47,607 nucleotides of DNA from Bigelowiella natans CCMP2755 (GCA_000320545.1 ADNK01001330.1:1-47607); one strand, 5' to 3'; positions 26,855 through 39,058 are shown, counted from the stretch's first letter. Made by a program: numbers and translations. The notes: generated by a model not told the origin, from the letters alone.

Positions 26855-29800
26855 CCGTCGTCAATACCAGCACCACCACTCATCGCTATCAGCACTGCTG
26901 TTGTTTTCGCATTCGTTGTTGTTACTTCTTCGCTCTTCTCGTGTCGGCGCTGACACTTTGATAGTAGAGGCCGATGAGGGCGAAGGGGGTAGCCAGTGTG
27001 GGGTCTAGCTTGGCTGCATGCAGCAACGCCTCGAACGCAAATTTCTGATGGTAATGATTGTGTTGCGAGAAGAAGATGAATGAATAGGGGGATAAAGAAC
27101 AGGAAGGAAAGAAGGGTGCATATCACCAGCTCATACGTGTTGTGCCTCTTCACCCTTTCATTTGTTTTACTCTCCCCCCCCCTCCCCTAGAAAGATCATC
27201 GGCGCATCAACTTTCCTTTTCGTTAGATTGCGGTGGTGGTTGTGTTATGATTCCGCAAGGGCAGTGGGAACTGTTACCTTATCAGTCCATTCGTGACCTC
27301 CTTTTGCACGGTACAGCTGTCCGAGTCGCAGATAATGCATGGCCCCGGAGGGCTCACTCGACAGCGCCCTCTGAGCTGATTCGATCCCCAACCGCAGGTA
27401 TTGGCCTGCTTTTCCTCCTCCTCCTCCTCCTTCTTTTTGTGTCTCTCCATCAACCGCTGCTGCTGCTACCGGAAAGGATGCTGTTGAGAGCGCGCGCCAT
27501 TTGAGGAGGAAGACACGCGACAAAAGGGACGCCGGCCAGTCCGACCAAGGGTATATCGATGCTGCGGCTAATGATGGATTGGGTGGCAACACCGTTCAGA
27601 ATGCCTCCAAGATGGAGATTTACATCTCGATGATGATGGTGGTGGTGGTGGTGGTGGTGATGGTGATGGTGATGGTGATGTGTCGGCATTCACTCATGAT
27701 GACAGTGGGGAGAACAAATCAAGTCAAAGTGCTCGGGACAACATCTCAGAGCTTGTGTAAGTCGTATCCATGCCGCAAGAAATCATAAGAAAGCACAGAA
27801 TACACAGATATCCTCACACATTTGCTACACTACCACCATCATCATCGCTACTACCACTACTTCATCATCATCTTCTTCTTCTTCTTCTTCTTCTTCTTCT
27901 TCTTCTAACACAGCTGCTCAACAGATTGCGCACTACCTTCACATTTACTCGTCGCGCCCTGTATTGCTCGGTCGAATGTCTCCGCATCTCCTTTTTCCAA
28001 AGCGGTCTCGGCTTCCTCAACATCACATTGCGCTTGCTCATGGCGTGCTCGTAGGGCAAGCATGATCGGAATTACATCGGCCCTTCTAGTACCACTTCCA
28101 CTGCTGCCAGTGTCATCACTTCCCCCCCCCCCTCCTAAGCCCTTCCTCTCCTCCTCCTCTTTCCTCACTATCCTTTTAAGAAGGGTCTTGGCCTTATCAC
28201 GGCGTGTTGGTCCTTCATTACGGTATGCAGTGGCTAGAGCCAGCTCCAACCAGTGTTTAAGCGACTCGAACAACCGAGGGGGCGGAGGAAGAGGAGGAGG
28301 GGAAACCGCAGAGCTTTTTTTGGAAGCGACAGCACCGCCATTACCGCTCTTTTTGGCCGCCGTCATAAGTTTCCACAGCTGCAAACCCTGTCGCACGAGG
28401 GCAACTGCGCTGCGCGACTTCCTTCTCAACGCTGCGATGTAAGCTCTTCCCGAGAATGCGGCAAGCTGCGCCACAGAATATGACGACGTCCCATTTTTGC
28501 TACTACCGTGACCAGTATTACTACTACTACCACTGCCCCCATTTTTATCGTTCGGATTCTTGTGACCTCCCTTGCCCTTTGCATCATCGTGTTTGGTGAA
28601 AAACTGTATTTTGCCTCCATCCTGCTCTTGATAATGCGCGAGGAGAACGTCAGCATTGATCATGATTCTCGCCTGCCTCAGGCTATTATTTTTGACAGAG
28701 TTTGGTTGTTGTTGTTGTTGTTGTTGTTGTCGTTGCTGCTCTTGTGAGTGGCGGCACTGCTGAGCTCTTAGCACCCTGATCATCTCGATTTGTGGCAGTA
28801 GGAATCCGAGGCCAAACCAGCCGTTTCTTGACTGGAGAGGGAATGAGTGAGCGAGGCGGGCCAATACACGTCGTGCCTTCCGCAGATGATCTTCGGCATA
28901 ACTGCCATCGGAGCCCACCCCACTTCCGAAGTCCGTGCAGAACTCTACGAGCGTCTCTAATGGTAGGGGGCAGGTTGGATGTGCTCGGCGCATCGCTTCG
29001 CACTCTTCAGCAAGGCTCTTGCGCAGGGAACGAAGAACGAGAAAATCGCCACCACCGTCAAGCGCTTTCTTCTCTGCCACACGAATCTTGGCCACCAGTC
29101 GTGATAGGCGGCGCGCGCGCAGTTGTTCTAAGATGGCGATGTTCTCATCGGAAAGCAGCAGCGAGAGGGAGGAGGCCGCGTCTAATGCTTTTTTGGTCAG
29201 CTCTTCTACGGTTGGAACAGAAAGGCGCTTCTCTTCCAACTCGAACCTAGCGGACTCTCTCTACCAATATGAGTGGAAAGAAGAAGAGGAGGGAGGAGGA
29301 GGAGGAGGAGGAGGAGGAGGAGGAGGAGGAGGAGAAGGAGGAGGAGGAAGGGAGAGGACTTTCAATGGAATGATAGCAAAATTGTGAAGAGAGATGTAAG
29401 GGTGTTGAGTTTATTTGTTACCGCTTTCTCCTCGCTCTTGCCACGCCTCTGCCTCCGGACTGTCTCCTCCTCCACCTCTTTCGTCAGCTCGTTGTCATAG
29501 ATTCCCAGTCCAGCCAACGTCGTGTACAACACAAACAAGAACCGATCCCCTTCTTTAACGTCTTCTTCTCCGTTCTCCGTAAAAAGACCCGTGCCATCAT
29601 TCAGAACCTCCCTCGCTTTCATGTAATCTTGGCCCTCTAAGCATGCACTGGCAAGTGAAAGTGTCGCTTGGGCATGGCGTCCCCCGCCCTTCTTTTTCGT
29701 GCATTGCCAGTATTGCTCCAAAGCCTTTGGTGGTGATGGTAGTAGTGGTATGAGTGTGGTTATCAAAATAACCCAACTAGCGCAAGCACTTCACACCCAA

Positions 29801-30558
29801 TAATTAGTAATATACAGACAAATAATACTACAATGCTGCCATCTGGTCAGTCCTATTCCATTGGACACGCTACTCAGGGCGGTAAAATGACACCATCACC
29901 TCCAATCCAAGCCACACTCACTCACTCACTCACTCACTCACTCACACACTCTTCTGCGCCAACCTGCACTCGTTCCTTCCAAGCTGGCTTCGAACCTCCA
30001 TCGCTCGATATCATACGGCTGTGAACTTCCACCATGTTTTTCCATGCCCTCAGCTTGTCAGGGAAAATCCCCACAGCATCTTGCAATTGGGTCCTGGCGT
30101 CTGCGAGTGCCCCCAATTCCATGAACGCAATTGCTGAATAAACCAACGCCGAGTACAGCGTCTCGTCCTTGACGCCCTCTCGAGACTGCAAACCTTCTGA
30201 GAGACGCTTTGAGACCTATGTATTTGACAGTGTTAGTGATACAATGGCACCTATGTCTCAGGTAGATTCTGCAACTTAACGCTATCTCTTCGTTGTGTCG
30301 TAATAATGATGGCTATTCTCCGCCTCGTAGATGAGGAGTATTCGTGCATGAAAGAATGCGTTATATGTGCACATTGAAGCAAAGATTCATCGTACACGCA
30401 CGAGCAAAGATGGATATTCGGTTGGTTGAAGAAGGGTGAACAAGATCCCAAACCTGCGCATATTTTCCGTCTTCGAGAGCCTTTTTGGCAGCTGCCACCA
30501 GCTTCTTCAGGCTCGATTTCTTCTTTCCCCCGGCAGCAGCCCCGATCTTCTTCGCCAT
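20080..30558 (-). CDS. SKI3: SKI3/TTC37-type tetratricopeptide scaffold of the Ski complex
   Basis: Cytosolic TPR scaffold that links the Ski2 helicase and Ski8 for 3'-5' mRNA decay with the exosome. Eighteen exons, all in phase: 30558-30454, 30215-29964, 29724-29422, 29260-27937, 27567-27278, 27044-26926, 26797-26475, 26256-25911, 25721-25566, 25398-24887, 24620-24285, 24164-23477, 23317-23065, 22845-22177, 21696-20984, 20818-20553, 20450-20313, 20252-20080; 2321 residues. Family hallmarks: N-terminal TPR MAKKIG..ALEDGKYAQ, AKLDPTLATPFALIGLYY with DTRRAKKCFQKAL, PTAKWAWLLRARVL, LQSALRCDPSDAQAWEEIGHVY, NPSKGVAWVNLALIYL, and LPSDIHVWEELSLVY near the end. Long than yeast/human relatives (about 1430-1560) because of poly-Ser, poly-Gln, poly-Asn and Gly-rich insertions encoded by triplet repeats. 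Divergent to the 30876 gene. Confidence 0.93.
21808..21990. repeat. (TA)n and (TATG)n microsatellites in SKI3 intron
   Basis: TA run at about 21809-21838 and a tetranucleotide TATG/GTAT run at about 21958-21990, both in the intron 21697-22176. An AGT triplet run follows at about 22075-22095. Confidence 0.9.
22386..22460. repeat. (ACT)n triplet repeat coding poly-Ser in SKI3
   Basis: Read on the minus strand this coding triplet tract, with neighbouring GCT/ACT units, gives about 30 nearly uninterrupted Ser residues inside exon 14. Other coding triplet tracts in the same gene are (GTT)n at 23941-23970 (poly-Asn), (CTG)n at about 25098-25129 (poly-Gln) and (GTT)n at about 28706-28729 (poly-Gln). 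Confidence 0.85.
22916..22974. repeat. Hexanucleotide repeat GTGTGC / GAGTGC in SKI3 intron
   Basis: About ten hexamer units: first GTGTGC-type, then a block of GAGTGC-type, then back to GTGTGC. It lies in the intron 22846-23064. The internal variant block suggests duplication of a mutated unit. Confidence 0.85.
26390..26440. repeat. (TC)n microsatellite in SKI3 intron
   Basis: TC run in the intron 26257-26474 read on the minus strand as GA, ending about 35 bases from the donor at 26474. A (CA)n run at about 26819-26852 lies in the next intron upstream (26798-26925), about 20 bases from its acceptor. Confidence 0.9.
27640..27910. repeat. GGT/GAT hexamer tract and (TTC)n tract in SKI3 intron
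   Basis: Tract of GGT and GAT triplets at about 27638-27680 and a TTC/TCT triplet run at about 27866-27906, both in the intron 27568-27936. Long frames encoding His or Leu repeats across these are artefacts. Confidence 0.85.
29280..29352. repeat. (GGA)n purine tract beside a SKI3 acceptor
   Basis: Plus strand GGA/GAA run; read on the minus strand it is a long CCT/TTC pyrimidine tract just upstream of the acceptor at 29261, so it may serve as an extended polypyrimidine tract. An (ACTC)n run lies at about 29918-29946 in the next intron. Confidence 0.85.
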
Positions 30559-30875
30559 TTTTTTTGCTGGTGACGAATAGTGCCGTGGTATTCTGGCCAA
30601 CGTAACAACGACCTCGGCTAGAGACACACCAAAGGATACTGCCGATGCACGAAGGGGGGTGGGTGAGTGGAGCCAGTGTTCTTTTCTGGAAAAATGTTAG
30701 GTAGGATATATTTCGTATAATTTATTTCCTAATAACGACTGAGGTACACGTTCCCACACTAATAGTCCACCACTTGTAAAAATGTTTTTCGCACCTTGGA
30801 TAATTCAGGCTGTTTTTTTAGTCTCGCTCTGACTGCTGTCCGAGCACCTGTCCCATTATTCGCATAACCTCTGAG
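30559..30875. promoter_or_regulatory. Compact divergent promoter region, SKI3 / unknown gene
   Basis: Only 317 bases separate the two start codons, so both promoters must lie here. No TATA-like element stands out. The minus-strand Met at 30558 is preceded by a run of A. Confidence 0.45.
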
Positions 30876-32006
30876 ATGGGTGGCTCCACGTCCGCCCCCA
30901 CCCTCCCTCCGCTTCCACCACCTGGAACTCCGTTGGACGTCAATGAGGGGAAATTCGGACCCAATCGGGTAGTGTAGACAATTGTGGCGTCTCTGCACCG
31001 CAAGGGTGTACCTGCATCGCGGCGCTTTGCTTACAACTCCTCATTCTTCTTCCAGGACCCAGACAAAGACTTCCCGAAGCATGATAACGCCAAAAAAGGA
31101 AGATACAATGGGGTATCGTTAGGGTGGTACTTGTTCCATCCCGACTCGAAGGAAGACAACCGCCTCTCCTTAACCAGTATGTGAAGCCAAGCGCACCGCA
31201 CCGCAGCCTTGTAGTTCTGTACAGCCCATACTGCATTGATGTGTTTGGCTTGGTTCCTTGTGTAAAGCAGCGCAGTGTTAGCAATGAGATTGCATTTTAT
31301 CATCTTATTAGAGGAGCGCGAGCAAGTCCTTGCTACATGTAAGAAAGTAGATAAGTACATGGGACTCTCGGAATACGAGGTAGCACATGCGACCACGTCA
31401 AGCTACTGTATCAATGTTGGATCCTGGCATGCATTTACTTATTTCTCAGGTACAGCCTCAGATCGAACGCGTTACTAGGGGGGTGCAAGCATTACAGAAA
31501 GAGGCCAAATCAACCAAGATCACTGGCGCGCAAATCAAAGCGTTTCGCGACGGAAAGCTGGCAAATGATATCGGTATTGTTCTTGAAAGCGAGTAGGATA
31601 ATACACCTCTAAAACCACCTCCAGACAAAATAGTGTACTGTATAATTTTTGGTGCCTTAATTCAGCTCAGACAGCTTCCAGCTGCAAACGTTTGCGGGAC
31701 GGATGGCCATCAATCGAGGAGGAAATGAATGAAAGTTTCAACGTGTGCAAACGGAACGGTTTCGAAGGTGGAATTCGGGATGGCCAGCTTGTACTCGACG
31801 AGGACAGCAATAAGACAGAAGAGTGCCGAAAGATCTTCTCACGGTACATTGGTGTGATTGTCGAATAATCGTCGGCGTAACTCCTTGCTTTCAGGTTGCT
31901 TATTATGAAGACGAACATACAGCAAAAGCTGCAAACCCCACAATCAGGCTGCCAGCTAATAGACCTTCTCGAAGCCATGGTCAACGCTGGGAAAGGTGAT
32001 AAGTAG
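30876..32006 (+). CDS. Unknown 232-residue protein, possibly N-myristoylated
   Basis: Six exons with consistent phase: 30876-30968, 31056-31176, 31312-31379, 31450-31592, 31682-31843, 31895-32006. The N-terminus MGGSTSAP fits an N-myristoylation pattern (Gly2, Ser6) and leads into a Pro-rich stretch. The body is charged and mostly helical: SLGWYLFHPDSKEDNRL, a Lys-rich segment after EYEVQPQIERV, then DGWPSIEEEMNESF, and a final helix QLIDLLEAM. No Cys/His clusters or membrane segments. I do not recognise the family. The acceptor at 31055 (TTCTTCTTCCAG) was preferred over one at 31004 because the latter would leave a 36-base intron. Function unknown. Confidence 0.72.
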
Positions 32007-32861
32007 GGACTTTTTTCTTACCGAAATTACTCACAAGGACCGCGGTGGAAGCTTTTTCCAGGAGGATTTGGCAGTCGCCAATTCCAACAGTAGACACAAC
32101 GTGTATACTACTGTGTCTGTAGTAGGGATGCCTGTGTCCGCACACTAAAAACCTAACATCGGTCATCATGTATGAACCCATGCATGGCCTAAGCATTTGT
32201 GGCCCGTTTCGCATACGTAGGATGTTAGTCCATCATGGAGGTTATTATACGCTGACAACAGGATCATGCTAAATAAATGCTATGCCCTACTGACAGCCTG
32301 GCTGACATTGCACCGCCTTGCAGGCGCTACGATACCCATATACTGTTACGCACGCGAAATACTATATACTCAGTGTACACGCGCTATCACCGCAATGCGC
32401 TGCACTAGTAGTCCATCGTGTGACTACGTACCTAGCGACTCATATAATCATGTTACAATAGCGATATGAGGTGGATAGCGATGTAATGAATGTGTTAGTT
32501 TTTGTCAATTGTCACGCCTAGTGTAGCTTTGCAATAGCCAATGTGGATTGTAGTAATACCTATGCATTGCCGCAGCCATATGCATAATCTAGTGATGCTA
32601 GAATGGTAATTTATACGGTAATGCGATACATATATAGATACCTAGACACATACAGTAAATGGAGCGATTGAATGCGTATTACAGTCTAGCGGTGGGGGAT
32701 ACCCGCTACGCCGCGCGCGTGGCTGCGCGCAAGCCATTCAAGCGTTACGAGCAGAAGCATGCAAATAATTTACATACAGGTCTATCTTTTTTATGCCTTT
32801 ATTGCTTTGGATAAATTTTAAAAATTTCGCGCGCAATCCGTATGATCTATCGAACCTTGCT
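32007..32861. other. Convergent intergenic region, no gene seen
   Basis: Lies between the stop codons of two converging genes. Mixed composition with CATG/CTAG-type palindromic words and a GCGCGC-GTGGCT-GCGCGC inverted pair near 32712-32730. The frame at 32266-32469 has no recognisable motif. Confidence 0.55.
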
Positions 32862-33601
32862 TTAACCATTTAATAATTCTCGGGAGTGTTCCCTACTGTT
32901 GTCCAAAGCAGAAGGCGTCCGTATCCTGCCGATCGGTGCAGACGCCAATCTACCTGCGCGACGAAATGGGAATACCCTTCCTACCACCTAAGATAGCATC
33001 ACATAGAAACATGTATTATCGTTCCTCCACCTCGATATTGTTGATCAAATCACCTTCCCAACCAGGAGTCCGTTCGGTATAGGTCCGTAGTGGCGAGAAT
33101 CTATTGAATCATTAGCGTTGTCCCCCTCAACCCACACAGCTCCAGGCGGCACGGTTACCCTTAAAAATTAATGGTAATAATCCACTGCATTAAGGGACCC
33201 TTTCCTCACGTATAAATTAAAGCTATCAACAATTTTAGCTGATCCTACATGCGTCTGCCGCAGCGAATCACGTCGCCGTCCACACCATGAATACGCTGAA
33301 CAGAAAGGGGTGAGGCAGTATCTAGAATATGTCCCTTCAATGTGCCTTACCTTGCACAGAAATTGCGACTTGTTACGGGGCGATCTGATGTTCGGTTTCA
33401 TTTACTTCGTGGAGGGATCGGAAACTGTTTTCACATACCTGCAGATTATCACGTCTCCGACCCGAAATCGCTTGAATAGCAGCGAGACCTTTTCGTAGAA
33501 TACATAGTCGCCCTTCTCCTTCAAAGTCGGGATCATAGAGGGACCTTCAACGTGCGTGATTGCGCCAAAAAATCTACGCATCAACAAGCCAGATGCTAGG
33601 C
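32862..33601 (-). CDS. IMP1-type mitochondrial inner-membrane signal peptidase (5' exon unresolved)
   Basis: S26-family serine protease that removes inner-membrane sorting signals. Exons on the minus strand: 33601-33439, 33384-33351, 33295-33249, 33159-33054, 32987-32862, phases consistent. Catalytic Ser in HVEGPSMIPTL; catalytic Lys in the joined segment SQFLCK-RIHGVDGDVI; conserved PPGAVWVEGDNANDSIDSRHYGPIPNGLLVGK. The tail after VVGRVFPF is a basic extension of about 35 residues. An internal in-frame Met (LLMRRFFG) would give a short form lacking most of the N-terminal hydrophobic segment. A possible upstream exon ending at 33666 (in-phase, reading ...SFLSAPLI) has no Met, so the true start is open. 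IMP1 rather than IMP2 is inferred from the overall pattern. Confidence 0.85.
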
Positions 33602-34031
33602 CTGACACAGAAATGAGCTAACATCACTATCAGATTCTCTTGAAATCGAACGGGCAGCAAGCCACCTATGAGTGGCGCGGAGAGAAAAGATGCCACTTCT
33701 TGTTGCACTGGCTGCAGTTTGAATCCATTCTCGATCTGTGGCTACATATCATGAGCAGCAAGTTTACGAACAGTATTTCGACGAACGAAACACACGCAAA
33801 ACTGTGCATGCTTTGCGCCAGCATCAGCTTTTCTCAACCCTACATCTAACCCTCGTACCCTTGCAGCGATGGTAGAAATACTGGTGAGGAGGCTGAGGAT
33901 GACAAGGCGGCCTGTCACAAGCCCAGGAGCACCACCAGCCATGGGGGCCGTGGACAGACCGGGACCGACGCGGCGTGAGCGACGACGGGTTGGAAAATGG
34001 TGTGGGGATGCTAGCAGCAAGCAGCAGCAGC

Positions 34032-34065
<34 letters not shown>

Positions 34066-34157
34066 AATGTCAAGAGAGGACAACAAGGCATTTTTTACAG
34101 CCGAAATAAACCGAAATGGAAAGACAGGGAACATTCTGATCATCCAATTTTGCAGCA
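33602..34157. other. Divergent region between IMP1 and ankyrin genes, with CAG/CAA tract
   Basis: Must contain the missing 5' exons of both genes. A plus-strand frame from ATG 33869 to 34066 ends in about 15 Gln from a CAG/CAA run (34017-34063); a second frame over the same stretch starting GRNTGEEAEDDKAA after a CTTGCAG acceptor-like site is also open. Which, if either, is coding cannot be decided here. Confidence 0.4.
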
Positions 34158-35073
34158 GCATGGATGAGGAAAGATGGAGCAGAATTGGTGGATAAAACCG
34201 TTAAATCATCGGTAAAATACGCAAAAATAAACTGTAACCAGTGCAGTGTGCAACCACGTCGTCTGGCCCGGCCCACCCCTTCTTTGAAACGACTTCAGGG
34301 TACTCTTACACATCTGCCCCATGGGCGCTTCGCTGACAGATTGTTCAGGGGTAATTGTTCGATGTGTACTAGTTCTTCTCCACTTGACTCCTACCACAAT
34401 ATCAAGCAGAGAATGCTTTTCTTTCGGGCAGTCGAAAAGGGGGACCTTGAAACAGTGAAGCAGAACGTTCGCTCCTAACATTGCGGGATAGAGAAAACTA
34501 CATGTCTGAGAGAAAATGTGTACACTGTTATGGTTTAGGTGGAAAGAATAGGCTCTCTGGACTTCCATGATGAGGGAACAGGGTAAAGGAGGTGTTAGTT
34601 GCATTTACGAAAGCATTGACTTACTACTTGGTTGGAATGATGCTCAGATACTCTCCTTTGATGGCTGCTTCAGTTGTTGGAAGAGGGGATTTCTTCACGA
34701 TAGCTAAAATCTTGCTTGAAAATAACGTGCGGCTCATCGTTAACTCTGAGTGCTTTACAAGGGACTCCTTTGAGTTATTATGTATCTGTATCAGGCTTCA
34801 GTAGACCTGAAAGATAACAAAGGACAAACAAGGTTGACTTGACCGTCTTGAATTAAATCTCGTATCTCTGTCTAAATTGTTGGGTTTTTTTGCAGCCTCT
34901 TTCTTGCTTCGCTTGGTGGCCACATTGATTTGGTAAAGCTTCTCATCAAACGTGGAGCAGGTGCTTTTCGCAGTCTCCTCTGTCTTCCTTTGATTGATGT
35001 TTATCTTTGTGCATCAGATGTAAATATCGTGACAAATGAAGGGTAAGAATACAACATTCACACAATTCACACA

Positions 35074-35113
<40 letters not shown>

Positions 35114-35117
35114 TGTA

Positions 35118-35158
<41 letters not shown>

Positions 35159-35192
35159 ACTACACTTTACTTAATATACATATTTACTCAAC

Positions 35193-35239
<47 letters not shown>

Positions 35240-35714
35240 ATGTATATTATATTATGTGTATGTATGTGTGGTATGCGTGTCTGCTTGTCAAATTCCTCTA
35301 TCTATTAGTAATTGTTTGAGGTATCGATAATACTTTGTTGGATTTGCTGATAGATATTCTCCATTCTACGCTGCATGCTGGAGGAATCGACTCGAAGTTG
35401 CAAAGGTTCTTCAGCTTCGGCACGAAACTTCTTTTTTTTTCGTGTGCATCATCGTCCCACAACAATCGTAGGTTCTACATAAGGCAGGAGCAAACGCCAA
35501 TCATGAGGCGCCAGATGGGACAAATGCCCTCTCAATTGCAAAAGTAAAAAAAAATCAGTTGGATATGCAATGGATAAGGACCTCATTTTCCGATGCGATT
35601 GTATTCTTGACATAGGAATGGAGTGCCGACAAAGTAGTTAAATATCTGGAGGACAGCTTAAAGCTTGAGCATAAAGCCAAAGCTGAGCTTGCGATTTCAG
35701 GCATGCAACATTGA
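34158..35714 (+). CDS. Ankyrin-repeat protein (5' end unresolved)
   Basis: Ten small exons joined in phase: 34158-34211, 34407-34466, 34539-34582, 34648-34726, 34795-34832, 34896-34960, 35018-35042, 35354-35405, 35472-35543, 35616-35714; at least 195 residues. Joining yields about four ankyrin repeats: LFFRAVEKGDLETVKQN, GYSPLMAASVVGRGDFFTIAKILLENN, DNKGQTSLFLASLGGHIDLVKLLIKRGA, and GYSPFYAACWRNRLEVAKVLHKAGANANHE. Most introns fall at equivalent places in the repeat unit. The C-terminus is a charged helix (ADKVVKYLEDSLKLEHKAKAEL). A protein-binding role is expected; partner unknown. The exon start at 34156 or 34158 is not distinguished because of a CAGCAG acceptor, and the true 5' end was not found. 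Confidence 0.8.
35070..35240. repeat. (CA)n and two (AT)n tracts in ankyrin-gene intron
   Basis: CA run at about 35077-35105, AT run at about 35120-35154 and TA run at about 35197-35233, all inside the intron 35043-35353. Confidence 0.9.
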
Positions 35715-35952
35715 TGTTGCATCCATCGCTGTTTGACCCGTTGTTACCTAGCTGTATAATGAACTGTCTCATCATCATCATCATCATCATCATAGAGAAA
35801 CGGCGATAAGCCGTGAGAACTGAAGCATGCAATCTAAATCGAATAAGCTCAACTCCTGCCTATTCTTCGTATGTAATTGATTTGAAATGAATGGAATTCC
35901 GCGGATATTATTCATTGCATGCTTCTTTCTTGCCTATACTAGTATATATGAC

Positions 35953-36031
<79 letters not shown>

Positions 36032-36090
36032 TATATGTGTACACATATATATGAGACGGATGTAATGAAGAATTAAATTTTTTCAATGGT

Positions 36091-36126
<36 letters not shown>

Positions 36127-36681
36127 TATATGTGTGTGTGCGCGCTAGCGCGCATGGAAGTCCACCGTACATGTGCCAATAAAGTTCCGGAAACTAGCAC
36201 GCAGCATGAGCGAGGCGTACGTGCGACATGCATGTATTGCGCAGCAGCAGCCTGGATCATATGTTAATATATAGCTACTTATACTGGCTACGTAAGTATA
36301 GCTGATAACGACATGTCATTTAATTGTAGCAGCAAGTACATCTAGACATCACAGCGCATGCTTTACATATTATTATAATAATATACGTATGATGCCTACT
36401 ACCTAGACTACCATGCAAGACTACATGCATATAGATCGATTTGCTTGGGTTATATTAGCAGGCATATCTAGCATATCTAGATATATGCATCCACATTCGT
36501 TCAGGCGGCATCTGCATGCCGTAGGTAACTTGTCGATCATGCACAGCACAGCTGTGGCGTCATTGGAAAAGCGCGCGTGTAGACTAGTAGAGCCGTGCGC
36601 GCGCGCATGCGGCTCGTCGCAGACACAGATCGACATACACATGCGCCGTGACAAAGTTGACAAGTACAACTGACACAGTCA
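35715..36681. other. Convergent intergenic region: CA/TA tracts and CG-rich palindromes
   Basis: No gene seen. CA run about 35954-35979 directly followed by TA about 35979-36028, and a second TA run about 36095-36123. The 16-bp palindrome TGCGCGCTAGCGCGCA lies at 36139-36154 and an imperfect long hairpin GAGCCG..CGGCTC enclosing an alternating CG core at 36590-36615. Overlapping frames on both strands at 36413-36673 reflect the palindromic composition and are not called. Confidence 0.6.
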
Positions 36682-37176
36682 TCACATGACCTTCGCAATA
36701 TGTTCTAATTTGTGTTTATTTGCCTGGACCTTCAACAGGACAACTCTTCTCGTTTTTAATATAATTTCACACGCAGTATCGATAAGATTTAAACTTGTCG
36801 TGTAAAAGTCTTAACAAACTTATGGTCAAGCATGTGCGATGAACTTGCCACCGCCTTATTATGTGCACATCACTAACCTGTGGCAACAGCTGCCAGAGAG
36901 ATCTTATACTCAACTTCAATCGCTCTCTGATATTAGCACTCGAATAAGTGCCAGGAAAAAATCTTGAGAAATATCAAGTAAACTCACATACCTTTTCGGA
37001 CTTCATTTCCCGTCTGGCTGCTGCTTTGTCGTCGTTGGTCATCTTGGCTCCGTGGTGCCGAAACTGGGCGGACCAGAAAGTCTCCAAACGTCGTAGACGC
37101 ATCTCATACATACGTTTAAGTCGAAGCTTTTCAGAATGAACCTGAGTAGTTTATATAAATATATACACAATATATA

Positions 37177-37218
<42 letters not shown>

Positions 37219-37325
37219 ATTATTTTTTCTATTATACCAAATATATTTATACGCTCGCATGCACTTGATTCTACTTATATACGGAGCTGTGTGTTGTGTG
37301 TTAGATACGGAGCTGTGTGTTGTGT

Positions 37326-37368
<43 letters not shown>

Positions 37369-37653
37369 GTGTGTGTGTGTATGTGTGTGTGCATATGAGA
37401 TGTGGTATTACTCCGGTACTCAGCACTTCAAGAGGAATGTCCGAAAAGTATGGTGTCGCTGCATTTATCTTCTTTGCCTGTCATACAGCACACGAATAAT
37501 TCGACTGAATGAGGAAGGAGGAAAGTCAAGAACCTGTGGTGAAAATGTCATCATCTTACCTTCAAGTGTAGCGATGCAGCGTTGTGGTGTTTACTGAAGA
37601 GAGACTGTACAGGAGTATGCACAGGGTCGGGAGGAGGAAAGGGCTTGGAGAAA

Positions 37654-37688
<35 letters not shown>

Positions 37689-39013
37689 CTTTTTACTCTT
37701 ATTCTTTCTGGAGGTCTTCGTTTCATGCGTTCGCTTCCTTTCTCCTCCCTTCACCGCCACCCCCCTCTGTCTCCCTTTACCGATTCTCTCACTCTTCTTC
37801 TCGCGAGCCACCGTGGACACGGGCAAGTGTTCGTCGTTATCATCGTCATCATCGTCCATGCTGCCATCGCCGCCATTGATGAGGTCATGTTCCGCCACCT
37901 CCTTACTTGCAGCCAAATGGCCGTCTTTCTTATGCCCCCCTCCTTCATTCGAGAGAAAGAGCTTTTTCGGCATAAAATCTGCCAGCGCGTTCTTAGCAGC
38001 TGCTCCAGAGGCTGCCGCATCTCCCTTACCTCCGGTCTTCGTTTCATTATGAATGCGGGCCGCTGCAGCCGCCACCACGGGGTTAATAAGAACCGTGCCT
38101 CCTCCGTGGGCAATACCAACAACAGCGTCAGCTTTGCGATTCCTACTGCTGGTGCCGTCTTTGTCTTGGACTGGCGTGCTGATGATGGCATCCGTTGATG
38201 GTGATGCAAATGGTGCAGCAGCAGCAGCAGTAAGGTGCCTGTTCTTCTTATTCTTATTCTTATTCTTCTTCTTCTTCTTGGCAGTCGAGAGTGGGGTGGG
38301 GTTCATCTTCGAGAGATTCTTTGACGGGAGAGAGGGCGTTCCCAGCGCAGCCAGAGTCTGCGCAGTTGTCTTTGCAGCGGCAGGTGTCATCGATGATTTC
38401 CTCTTAGCTGATGATCCAGCTGGCGAGGCCGCAGGAGAGTTATGAGCAGAAGGAAATTGGGTATTTCCCAAGACATTCTCCTTGTTCTCGTGAACACCGA
38501 GCACAGTCTTGGCCTCGCTTCCTCCGTATGATGTAGCAGCAACCGTGGGTTTGGATTTGGGGTTTTTCGTCGTCTTCTTCTTCTTCCCTGCTGACCCAAG
38601 GGGGTTTGCAGGAACTACTCGCTTACCAGCAAGGAGTGGATGATGAGTCTTTTTCTTCAACGCCTTTGCTAGTTGCTCACACTGTATTGCAGTAAAAGAA
38701 CGGCGCCAATTTAGACACAGGGAGCAAGTTTTAGATCATATAAAATCACTGTCGTTGTCATTGTTGTCGTAGATAATATGTTCGGCCTATTCATTGCTGC
38801 AGTAGTTGTCAACATGGCAGAATAAAAGAATACCTGGTATCCAGTGCGCCCAAGAATGTTCATGGAAAAAAGACCCCACTTTGGACCCTTAATCGGATGT
38901 GTCTGTCGTGCACCAAATATTGTTAGCTTGTGGTGAATCCGTGCGGCCAAGCACATGTGCGCATACACACTCAATTGACGACATCCACACACATACACAC
39001 ATACACACAAACG

Positions 39014-39058
<45 letters not shown>

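Noticed and set aside
35036-35319. Long Ile-Tyr/Thr-His open frames over CA and AT tracts (also at 1-339, 11148-11393, 35891-36076, 38889-39115)
   Set aside because: They arise only because dinucleotide repeats contain no stop codons; no protein-like composition.
36413-36673. Overlapping 82- and 86-codon frames on opposite strands
   Set aside because: Symmetric frames reflect the palindromic composition of this 3' flank; no motif in either.
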